From SCBR16-9 sp964537975 (GTDB lineage Bacteria; Hydrogenedentota; Hydrogenedentia; Hydrogenedentales; SCBR16-9), in assembly GCA_964537975.1 (NCBI GenBank), contig CAZIDP010000016.1, forward strand, positions 13,524 through 77,523: a stretch of DNA of 64,000 nucleotides. The letters run 5' to 3'. Within the stretch, counting starts at the first letter, position 1, and every line of letters starts with the position of its first letter. The notes under the pieces are model-generated. The model was not told the DNA's origin. It was given only the letters and a program-made list of their open reading frames with translations, and made no database searches. A program made the translations under genes and the position numbers. Of the stretch, positions 17,446-25,158 are shown piece by piece.

Positions 17446-18833
17446 GACTGCTGTTTTGCCAAGTCCCTGTCTTTTATCGCGTTGGCAAGTGTATCAACAT
17501 CTGGAATGATCGAAATAAATCGAGGCTCGCCATCAATACATATCGTCGGCAGGTTCTTCACATTGAGTCGACACATGTATCCAATGCCTTCACGTTCACG
17601 AATCTTGTGCTCTTTCACTATAGCATTCACACCGGATTTTTCGACCGCCTTTTGTGCGGCATCAACCATATAATAACACGGTGCGCAAGCAGCCGAATCC
17701 AGTGTGATTACATCCAACACCACCTCACGGGTGCTGCTGTAATCAGGTAATTGGATATCTTCAAACAAGTCTTCACTGAGTTCAACTGGCTTGTTGCGCA
17801 GGATGTCACGTTGATAGGTATCATGTACCATGACGGTAACCGCCTCCAAGTTTACTGGCGGTGTATCATACGGCAAGTCGCAACCAGGTGCCAGTATGAA
17901 TCCAGGTGAATCTCCTGCAATATCGATACATCGCAAGGCATCACGCTGTGCGTCCTCTTCTGTGCCCAAGAGCAGCGCAGTGGTTAACTTGAGGTTCCCC
18001 CCGAAAGATTTATTATATCTGGTAGCCAGATCGCGAAGATGCTCCAGCGAAATATTTTCATCTACCTGAACATTGTCGCAAGTCGTGACACACATGGCTT
18101 CCAGGTTTCGTTGGGCATCACCGCATACAAACAGGGAAGAATAGCCGCCACATTCTCGAACATAATCAAATATCCGGTTGTGATACGGCGCGACGAATTC
18201 AGCGAAATGTGCCGGTGATATCTGCGTAGTCATAGGGTCTACTATAGCTACCACATCAACACCATTATCCAGGTAAAACTTCGCAACGGTACAGGCAATT
18301 TGTGCGCATAAATCAAGTGTTTCGCCCACGTCCTCCGGATTCATTAACATATCCAGAAAAATTTCGCTACCACGTAAATGAGAAGTAAGTGTAAAGGGAC
18401 CTGTTAAGAGTCCGTACAACGCTGTTGTATCTCCGATGGATGCGGCAATTCGTCGGGTGGCCTCTGCAACCAACGGATAACGCCCTTTATCAATACTGAA
18501 CTCGGGCAGGTCTTCCAGCGTTTTACCCATAGCCAGCGGATGGGTCGCCACGGAGGGCGGTACTTGTTCTGCCCATCGAAGCTCACAACCCAACACTTCC
18601 GCTTCAAGCTGCAAATCGAAAATTATCGGCAGGCCATCTGGACGATATAACACATGTGCTTCAAGCTGACCGTTTACCATGTTATCACTGGAGTTGAGAT
18701 ACGCATCGGCATTTACACCGATCAGTTGTCCACCATGAACACCAACAAATGGTAGCCATGGGGCACGCTCAACGGACTCACGTCGCAATGCACGTAGTAA
18801 TAATTCTTTACCGGTCATTGGTTCATTCCTCAT
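17442..18833 (-). CDS. UroD-family methyltransferase fused to a thioredoxin-like domain
   Basis: A 463-aa fusion. Residues 1-345 are a UroD-type barrel of the MtaA/CmuA group: GLLTGPFTLTSHLRG (141-155), then LFVCGD with Cys237 where relatives have HxC, and APGCDLP with Cys318. The expected His is Phe235, so the zinc site is incomplete or altered. Residues ~370-455 form a small thioredoxin fold with a redox-type CAPC (383-386) and cis-Pro429 in NLPTICID. The CobW gene overlaps its stop. It lies downstream of the corrinoid gene but beyond a terminator. It probably moves methyl groups to or from a corrinoid; the thioredoxin part may reduce or activate a partner. Confidence 0.85.
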   Translation of the reverse strand: MRNEPMTGKELLLRALRRESVERAPWLPFVGVHGGQLIGVNADAYLNSSDNMVNGQLEAHVLYRPDGLPIIFDLQLEAEVLGCELRWAEQVPPSVATHPLAMGKTLEDLPEFSIDKGRYPLVAEATRRIAASIGDTTALYGLLTGPFTLTSHLRGSEIFLDMLMNPEDVGETLDLCAQIACTVAKFYLDNGVDVVAIVDPMTTQISPAHFAEFVAPYHNRIFDYVRECGGYSSLFVCGDAQRNLEAMCVTTCDNVQVDENISLEHLRDLATRYNKSFGGNLKLTTALLLGTEEDAQRDALRCIDIAGDSPGFILAPGCDLPYDTPPVNLEAVTVMVHDTYQRDILRNKPVELSEDLFEDIQLPDYSSTREVVLDVITLDSAACAPCYYMVDAAQKAVEKSGVNAIVKEHKIREREGIGYMCRLNVKNLPTICIDGEPRFISIIPDVDTLANAIKDRDLAKQQS

Positions 18834-18925
18834 CCAAATTTATAGCTGCAACAATTTCGACTTGTGGTTGTACCTATTCCTATAGAACAGTACTGTGATT
18901 GCTCTCAACTGACCAACTTTTCATT

Positions 18926-18972
18926 AAAAACCAGCGTCCAAGTTTTGTAATAAACAGTCACCTGGACGCCGG
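18926..18972 (-). terminator. Rho-independent terminator of the corrinoid-protein gene
   Basis: Read on the minus strand, CCGGCGTCCA (18972-18963) pairs with TGGACGCTGG (18940-18931), 9 of 10 Watson-Crick plus one G-T. Five T follow at once (18930-18926). It lies about 50 nt after the corrinoid gene stop and ahead of the UroD-thioredoxin gene. Confidence 0.7.
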
Positions 18973-19024
18973 GTATCGTCACATACAATTCCGCCTTATG
19001 AGGCAAAAAAATCACAGGCATGAA

Positions 19025-19702
19025 TTATGCAGCAGTATATTGATCCAGATAATCCAGAGCGCCTTGTGGATCGGCGGAATACGCGTCAGCACCAATTTTG
19101 TCGCAGAATTCTTGTGTAAGCGGAGCACCACCAACAATCACAGGAGTATTGGGACTGATAGCCTTGATTGCCTTAACTGTTTCTTCCATGTTCACCATGG
19201 TAGTGGTAAGCAATGCACTCAAACCAACAGCACATCCTGGGTTAGCTTTAACCGCATCAACAAACTTTTCTGGTGCCGCGTCAACACCAAGATCAATAAC
19301 TTCCCATCCACCACCTTCAATCATCATACGCACCAGATACTTCCCAATGTCATGCAGATCGCCACGCACCGTACCAATAATGAAAGTACCCTTATGCTTG
19401 GCAGCACCTGACTCAAAGTGTGGTTTCAGACGCGTCATACCGGCTGTCATAGCTTTCGCGGCCATCAACAAATCAGGCACAAACACTTCATTCTTGCTGA
19501 ACTTTTTCCCGACACGGCTCATGCCTGCCATGAATCCTTCAGTTAAAATAGCGTTTGGATCGACACCATCATTTAATGCCGTTTCCGTTAATTCATCCAC
19601 CCCGTCTTCCCCTTTAAGATCAGGGGGATAAGGCGAAGCTTTATTGATTTTCCCTCGCTCGGTGCAAAGCGCAATTTTCACCAGAATCTCGTTGTCGGTC
19701 AT
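19025..19702 (-). CDS. Methyltransferase-cognate corrinoid protein
   Basis: A 225-aa B12-binding protein that shuttles a methyl group between two methyltransferases. An N-terminal helical cap domain (about 1-95) precedes the Rossmann B12 domain. Cobalt-binding signature: GDLHDIG with the lower-ligand His117. It is followed by SALLTTT (162-168) and VGGAPLT (190-196), which complete the DxHxxG...SxL...GG pattern. GGAGGA is 8 nt upstream of the ATG. It has its own near-consensus promoter and a terminator, so it can be made at higher levels than its UroD-like neighbours. No reductive-activation protein is seen in the window. Confidence 0.93.
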   Translation of the reverse strand: MTDNEILVKIALCTERGKINKASPYPPDLKGEDGVDELTETALNDGVDPNAILTEGFMAGMSRVGKKFSKNEVFVPDLLMAAKAMTAGMTRLKPHFESGAAKHKGTFIIGTVRGDLHDIGKYLVRMMIEGGGWEVIDLGVDAAPEKFVDAVKANPGCAVGLSALLTTTMVNMEETVKAIKAISPNTPVIVGGAPLTQEFCDKIGADAYSADPQGALDYLDQYTAA

Positions 19703-19740
19703 GTCTGGATTTCCTCCATAGGTTGTTGTTGTCTATTGGC

Positions 19741-19769
19741 ATTATAACTGCAATGAGTCATAAAATCAA
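19741..19769 (-). promoter_or_regulatory. Sigma70-type promoter of the corrinoid-protein gene
   Basis: On the minus strand TTGATT (19769-19764) and a perfect TATAAT (19746-19741) are separated by 17 nt, 39 nt before the start codon. Confidence 0.65.
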
Positions 19770-19860
19770 AGCAAAAACTGGCTATATTTTGGGAATTTTT
19801 TGCAAATTCCGGTCACAAACAGGTTATGAGTGGCTATAATCAAAATACTATACTGAATCA

Positions 19861-20949
19861 TCAAACATCATAGCGTCCAAGTTCCAAACCACGCTCAATA
19901 AAGTAACGATAGTTGTCATATTCAACTTGGTTGGGTATGGAATGATCCGAGTGCAGCAGATAACCAAATCCACCTTTCACAAGCGGAATCTTACTCTCCA
20001 GTTCTCTGTCGATAATCGTTTTATCATTTGAATACAAGGTACGGACATCAATGCCGCCGAACAGGGAAAGCTCATTTCCATATGTTTTATACAACTCTAC
20101 CAGATTCATGCCAGCCTTAACTTCTATAACTTGCAGGCAATCAATACCAGCTTCCAGCATACCCGGAATCAATGGGGCAACATAACCACATGAATGCATG
20201 ATAACCTGCATTCCCTTGGAATGGGCATACTCAATAGTTTTTTTATGTCCAGGCTGGATGATTTGACGATACATATCCAATGAAAAGAAAGGCCGTTGCT
20301 TGAAACCCATATCTTCATAAAACCACAGACCATCCGGATAACCTTCTTCAGAAAACAATGTTTCCATCAGGTCAATGGTAAGTTGCGCGTAGGTATCAAC
20401 CATGTCTATTACCCAATCAGGGTCTGTAGCCATTCCCACCAGCATGTACTCGTGACCGCAAACGGGATGCATTAACTCAAATACATTGACACCTTGCCAC
20501 GCAAAATATCGGTTGTTTGCTTTGGCCAATTCTCGCACATGACGGTGCGCTTCAAAATTGATACGCCGCCTTTCAGGTGTCAGGTGCGGTTTAATATGTT
20601 CTTCCCAACCCGCACGGTCCTTTACAAGAAAGTCGACGTGTTCTGGTGTCGTGTCATGGGTCTTATATCGACGAAGCAATGCACCATTACCATCACGGAC
20701 CAACATCGTTTCTTCATTTTCTTCTACTATTACCGGCACATGGTCCAGGTCTGCCACCATATTGAATGGACCAACACATTGAAAGTCATACCCAAAATGG
20801 TCTTCCAGGCTTTCCCCTTCCTGAATATGCCCCTTGGCTATCCAATCCTTGATAGTATCTCCCCAAAAATGTTCATACAAACCAATCCGATCCACGGGCT
20901 TACGCTCTAACAGGTTATGTACCCGTTCCACACTTGTCATACTATCCAT
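19861..20949 (-). CDS. UroD-family methyltransferase with intact zinc motif
   Basis: A 362-aa barrel of the uroporphyrinogen decarboxylase superfamily (COG0407-like). The zinc-type motif HSCG is at 252-255. The C-terminal part is GYLLHSDHSIPNQVEYDNY, the form found in the methyltransferase-associated branch, without the late Cys of MtaA. GAGGGAG precedes the ATG. It is downstream of another UroD-like gene (59 nt gap) and upstream of the corrinoid gene. It may methylate the corrinoid from a substrate or transfer the methyl onward; the substrate is unknown. Confidence 0.83.
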   Translation of the reverse strand: MDSMTSVERVHNLLERKPVDRIGLYEHFWGDTIKDWIAKGHIQEGESLEDHFGYDFQCVGPFNMVADLDHVPVIVEENEETMLVRDGNGALLRRYKTHDTTPEHVDFLVKDRAGWEEHIKPHLTPERRRINFEAHRHVRELAKANNRYFAWQGVNVFELMHPVCGHEYMLVGMATDPDWVIDMVDTYAQLTIDLMETLFSEEGYPDGLWFYEDMGFKQRPFFSLDMYRQIIQPGHKKTIEYAHSKGMQVIMHSCGYVAPLIPGMLEAGIDCLQVIEVKAGMNLVELYKTYGNELSLFGGIDVRTLYSNDKTIIDRELESKIPLVKGGFGYLLHSDHSIPNQVEYDNYRYFIERGLELGRYDV

Positions 20950-21008
20950 TGGTTCAACTCCCTCATTGAGACAGACTGAAATGCAATGACGTTTTACTCA
21001 TCCAAACC

Positions 21009-22184
21009 TTAATATTTTGGTGATCCACCTATATTGAACAAAGCCCGTTTGCGGTCCAGGTAGTACAAATAATTTTTGTAGGTAATATTGGCGGGAACAC
21101 GGTGATCTACAGTTGGAATGAATCCCCCTTCTTCTACACAAGGCCGTAAGCGCTCAAGCTCTGCATCAATCGCAGCTTCATCTTCAGCTATGCGCATTTT
21201 ACAAACACCACCCCAAAGTTTGATGTGTTTACCATAACGCTTACGCAAATCCACGGGGTCTGTGCCGGCATGTACTTCTACAGGAAACATGGTGTCGAGT
21301 CCGTTGTCCAGGAATATATCGACTATCGGCAAAATATTACCATCGGTGTCTGTCGTATATGTATTGCACCCATGTTCACGCAACAACGCCGAAATACGCT
21401 TATACCAGGGACCGACGACTTCCCGGATATAATCAGGTGGCAAAATGGGACCACTGTTAAAGCAGATATCTTCCCATCCCATAGCCAAATCTACCTGAAC
21501 CCGGGGCAGCGCTTTTTCCAGCACCGCAATAATACACGCACCAAAACAATTGATGATATCCGTCAACAATTCCGGATCTTCATAGGGCATGGTAGCGATT
21601 TGCTCAAAACCGATGAGATTGCGGGGAATCCCCATCAGGCTTCCTGCATAAACCCCAACAGGTTGCGTAGTATGTTGCAATAATTCAATTGAATGCTCAA
21701 ATGAAGCCCAACGCTCTGGATTCTCAGGGTCCATGGCCTTTTCTTTAAACGCTTCCCAGGAGGCTCGATCTTTTATTGGATATTCGATATAGTGCGGGAT
21801 GGAACGATCACCAAATTTATTGATTTCAGCAACGCATCCATAATGATCACGGTATATGATACGATCGTCTGTTTCTTGCAGTGTCTCATGTTCACAGACC
21901 GCAGTCGGATTCGCGTTGCAACTCAATACAGCCCAGTTTTCAATACCAAAAAAAGCATACGCACTTGCTTCATCGACCACATGATCTGGCATCCCCTGTT
22001 CTCGCCAGACTTCCAGGGTTTTGTCCCAATAACCAAATTCAAAATTGGGTAGATGTTCAACTTCCTCGAATGCCATCGTCTTGATAAAACGATCACGTAG
22101 GGTTGGTCCACTTACACCAGAAGTTTCGGACTCAGCGCCTTCAGCACTTTTTTCCAACCACTCCCCAATTTCTTCAAAATCCAT
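21009..22184 (-). CDS. UroD-family protein lacking the HxCG zinc motif
   Basis: A 391-aa UroD-superfamily barrel. Where its neighbour at 19861-20949 has HSCG, this protein reads TTDTDG (277-282), so the usual zinc ligands are absent. The end of the barrel is GGFIPTVDHRVPANITYKNY, the same subfamily as its neighbour. It is the first gene of a leftward pair, with GGGGGAAAAG close upstream of the ATG. It may bind a different metal or substrate, or be a structural partner of the next protein. Membership of the family is clear, the reaction is not. Confidence 0.8.
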   Translation of the reverse strand: MDFEEIGEWLEKSAEGAESETSGVSGPTLRDRFIKTMAFEEVEHLPNFEFGYWDKTLEVWREQGMPDHVVDEASAYAFFGIENWAVLSCNANPTAVCEHETLQETDDRIIYRDHYGCVAEINKFGDRSIPHYIEYPIKDRASWEAFKEKAMDPENPERWASFEHSIELLQHTTQPVGVYAGSLMGIPRNLIGFEQIATMPYEDPELLTDIINCFGACIIAVLEKALPRVQVDLAMGWEDICFNSGPILPPDYIREVVGPWYKRISALLREHGCNTYTTDTDGNILPIVDIFLDNGLDTMFPVEVHAGTDPVDLRKRYGKHIKLWGGVCKMRIAEDEAAIDAELERLRPCVEEGGFIPTVDHRVPANITYKNYLYYLDRKRALFNIGGSPKY

Positions 22185-22422
22185 CTCTTTTCCCCCTGTT
22201 TTCCGAAATTAATGACAACATAGCATTTTGTGCCCTGAACAAGTTACATTAACGTGTAATATTTGAAAAATGCAACTCTATAAAATGTTGAGTATTATCG
22301 GAATTTACCTGTTAAGTGTATCATCATTTATTATATACTGCTTGTAAAAAAAGCGCATCTTTGTAACAATGTGCTTTTATGGTATTTTTGATTGTGCTTA
22401 TATGGACAGGAAGGGCATCACA

Positions 22423-24849
22423 ATGCATAACGTTTCCAGAATAATTATCGCTTGGGTAGTAATCTGGTCATTTGTAACAGTAAGTCAAAAAGTTAATGCA
22501 GACTCACCTTTAACGCTTGATCTAACAGCATCATCGGATATGAGTGGGCAATTCCCCGTAACACATATCTTGGATGGCGACCCCAGCACATTCTGGTCTT
22601 CCAATGTGCATGCAACAGCCGGCAATTCCGAATGGATTGTTATAGAATTTAATCGCCACATACTTCTGAATAGTATTAATCTGACACCACGCAATAACGG
22701 TCTCGGGTTTCCAATGCGATATCAAATAGAGTATGGCTATGATGATGCAGGCAATTACTGGTTCCCGATACCTGGTCAACGCCATGTTCGTCAATCTTCC
22801 CCGACAGGTACCGTTTCACATACTTTTGTGGGAAAACACGTTGCAAAACGTCTGCGAATCACCGCTACCGAACTGGGTAAGGACGATTTCAACAACCATT
22901 ATTTTCAACTGGCTGGTTTATCTGTAACAGAACGTGATACACCGGTGCCATTCGCCACTTCACTAGGAGGTGATTTTGATGCCAGGATGAATATGCTCTG
23001 GTATATTTATGGCAGCATGGAAGATGTTTCAATGGAGTATGACGCTTCCAACCCGGGTGGTAAAGAATGGCAGGTGGGTAATGGCGCCGTATATAATCTA
23101 GGAAATGAGCCAGCTTGGTACGAATGGATGCCCCTGCGATTCTGCTGGACACCCAGCACAGAAAACCACTTCAACACATTAGTTTTAAATCGTATGCTGC
23201 CTTGGGCACAAAGTTCCGACGGGTATATCTGGTCCTGGGCCAATCAGGAACGCTGGCCAACCGCCGAAACATCTTTTCACCAGGAAAATAATGCGAAGTA
23301 CATTCTGGGATGGTGGCGATATTGGAGCTGGTACAGGGATGATTCCATATTCGATCGTGTTGACAACACCGTAATCAACACGCCTGCCAGTCCTTCGCGC
23401 CCGGATGTATCGCAAGGTAAAACCGTACAACAAAAAATACGGGATGCCATGCGTTATCTCGAAGATGAAGTTCGTGGTAATGAAGGCGGTATCACGATAC
23501 AGGATAACGACCAGAATACCGATGGCACCGTAAATGGCGAGCCTACCAACTATTGGGACAACTGGTTGTTTGGTCACAAAAACGCGTATGACAACATTTA
23601 CTATTATGCCGCACTTGAAGCGATGGCTGAAATGGAAGCCCACTGGGGTGAACCAGAACGTGCTGCGCAATTAATGGCATACAGGGAAGGTGCCAAAACC
23701 CATTATGAAGAATTATTTTTTGACGAAGAAAAAGGACGCTTTATTGGATGGATAGATATTAACGGAATCAAACGGGATTTCGGATTCACCTTTGTCAACC
23801 TGGAAGCCTTGGCCTACGGATTGGGTACTTCCTCAATGGCACAACAAATATTCTCCTGGCTGGATGGTGAACGCATAATTGAAGGGGAAAACTCAACCGG
23901 CGATGACATCTATTATTGGCGTTGGGGAGCACGTGCCAACACCATCGCGGCAGAAAGTGTAGGTCCTCCATACCTTTGGGAAGATATCTTCGGAAATATT
24001 CGTGTCGACACCCCGGCAGCACAGTACGGTAATCACTTGGAAAATGGGGGTGGAATATTCTACGTTTCATATTATGATCTGATGGCCCGGTTAAAACATC
24101 TGGGTCCCGACAATGCCTTGGAGCGCCTTGAAGTGATTCTAGACGAATTCCAGATTGATCAGTTGCGACGTGATCCGGCAGCACCTGGAAGCACCCATTG
24201 GCAAATTGGAATAATTGGTGAATATCCGGAGTCTGGCATGGTGCCCACATTCATGATTCATGGTTTTGGCGGTCTGCATGCCAACATCAACGGATTGAAT
24301 ATTTCGCCAAAATTGCCTGCTGAATGGGAATATCTTCAATTGAACAAGGTTCGTTATGCCGGTGTGCTGATGTATCTTACAATAAAGAAGCAAGAAGTAG
24401 TGGTCACTGTCAGTGAAAATGCGCCCCGTACACTCTTTTCAGGAGAAAAAGAACTTACCTCCGGCAGCACAACCACACTCCCATTATCACAACAAGGATC
24501 AGTATTGCTGTCACTTGAACCAGTACCAGAAGAACCCACACCACATAGTGCTGATTTAGCACAAAACGGGCAAATCGACCTGTCAGAATTATTACATGTG
24601 GTGTCATTCTATAATTCTGGAGCATTTCATTGCGTACAGGTCGAAGGCAAAACAATTTATGCGCCTGGAGCTGGCATGACAAACTGCCCATCGCACAATA
24701 GCGATTACAACCCGGCAGACTGGCAAATCAGCTTTGGAGAATTGTTACGGCTCGTGCAACTATACAATGCTGGTGCCTATTATCCCAATACTGAAACCGA
24801 AGATGGCTTTGCTCCCGGCTTACACGATACAACAGGCACTACCGGTTGA
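22423..24849 (+). CDS. Exported multidomain six-hairpin-like protein with F5/8 domain and C-terminal doublet module
   Basis: An 808-aa secreted protein. The ATG at 22423 is preferred: AGGAAGGG ends 7 nt before it and a signal peptide follows directly (ending KVNA-D). Residues ~27-175 form a discoidin/F5/8 type C (CBM32-like) domain (ILDGDPSTFWSSN, WIVIEFNRHILLNSINLTPR). The middle (~190-690) looks like an (alpha/alpha)6 glycosidase (PAWYEWMPLRFCWTPSTENH, ending in a beta-sandwich). Residues ~705-798 hold two copies of a short unit: QIDLSELLHVVSFYNSGAFH and QISFGELLRLVQLYNAGAYY. These dockerin-like units may attach the enzyme to a partner or the surface. No GH family is assigned with certainty. 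Confidence 0.75.
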   Translation: MHNVSRIIIAWVVIWSFVTVSQKVNADSPLTLDLTASSDMSGQFPVTHILDGDPSTFWSSNVHATAGNSEWIVIEFNRHILLNSINLTPRNNGLGFPMRYQIEYGYDDAGNYWFPIPGQRHVRQSSPTGTVSHTFVGKHVAKRLRITATELGKDDFNNHYFQLAGLSVTERDTPVPFATSLGGDFDARMNMLWYIYGSMEDVSMEYDASNPGGKEWQVGNGAVYNLGNEPAWYEWMPLRFCWTPSTENHFNTLVLNRMLPWAQSSDGYIWSWANQERWPTAETSFHQENNAKYILGWWRYWSWYRDDSIFDRVDNTVINTPASPSRPDVSQGKTVQQKIRDAMRYLEDEVRGNEGGITIQDNDQNTDGTVNGEPTNYWDNWLFGHKNAYDNIYYYAALEAMAEMEAHWGEPERAAQLMAYREGAKTHYEELFFDEEKGRFIGWIDINGIKRDFGFTFVNLEALAYGLGTSSMAQQIFSWLDGERIIEGENSTGDDIYYWRWGARANTIAAESVGPPYLWEDIFGNIRVDTPAAQYGNHLENGGGIFYVSYYDLMARLKHLGPDNALERLEVILDEFQIDQLRRDPAAPGSTHWQIGIIGEYPESGMVPTFMIHGFGGLHANINGLNISPKLPAEWEYLQLNKVRYAGVLMYLTIKKQEVVVTVSENAPRTLFSGEKELTSGSTTTLPLSQQGSVLLSLEPVPEEPTPHSADLAQNGQIDLSELLHVVSFYNSGAFHCVQVEGKTIYAPGAGMTNCPSHNSDYNPADWQISFGELLRLVQLYNAGAYYPNTETEDGFAPGLHDTTGTTG

Positions 24850-24918
24850 GCAAAGAATCGTGATTATGAATGATGTTTTAGCCGCAATTCAGCCACATAT
24901 TTTATTTCAGAGAGATTC

Positions 24919-25065
24919 TCAAGAACGGTGTAACGACCACTCAAATTCCAGACCAAACAGTGCGAAGAAACTCGCCAAAGGATTTAAAATCACGGCCCAT
25001 ATAATCCCAAGTAAAAGGCAGTCAAACGTACCAGGGTTGTCGCATGAAAAACCAAACTGATCCAT
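24919..25065 (-). CDS. Possible small membrane protein (48 aa) after the glycosyltransferase operon
   Basis: A 48-aa frame starting at the ATG at 25065, with GGAG 6 nt upstream. It encodes MDQFGFSCDN followed by one long hydrophobic segment (LLLGIIWAVILNPLASFFAL) and a short charged tail (EFEWSLHRS). It lies 93 nt downstream of the GT9 gene on the same strand. This is the only coding candidate in the 309-nt gap 24850-25158; the rest of the gap shows nothing recognisable. No family is recognised and the case rests only on the ribosome site and composition. Confidence 0.4.
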   Translation of the reverse strand: MDQFGFSCDNPGTFDCLLLGIIWAVILNPLASFFALFGLEFEWSLHRS

Positions 25066-25158
25066 GATATTCTCCAAATCAATGTTGTTAATTTTGACAT
25101 AAACCGTACTTGGCCATATCAATTCCTACACATATTGTATATTTCCGGCAAAGTATAC

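Noticed and set aside
22185..22422. Cobalamin riboswitch upstream of the corrinoid cluster
   Set aside because: I looked for a B12-box-like conserved stretch and folded leader and saw none; a covariance-model search would settle it.
24734..25060. 108-aa plus-strand frame crossing the end of the six-hairpin protein gene
   Set aside because: Mostly out-of-frame overlap with a real gene, and its protein lacks domain-like composition.
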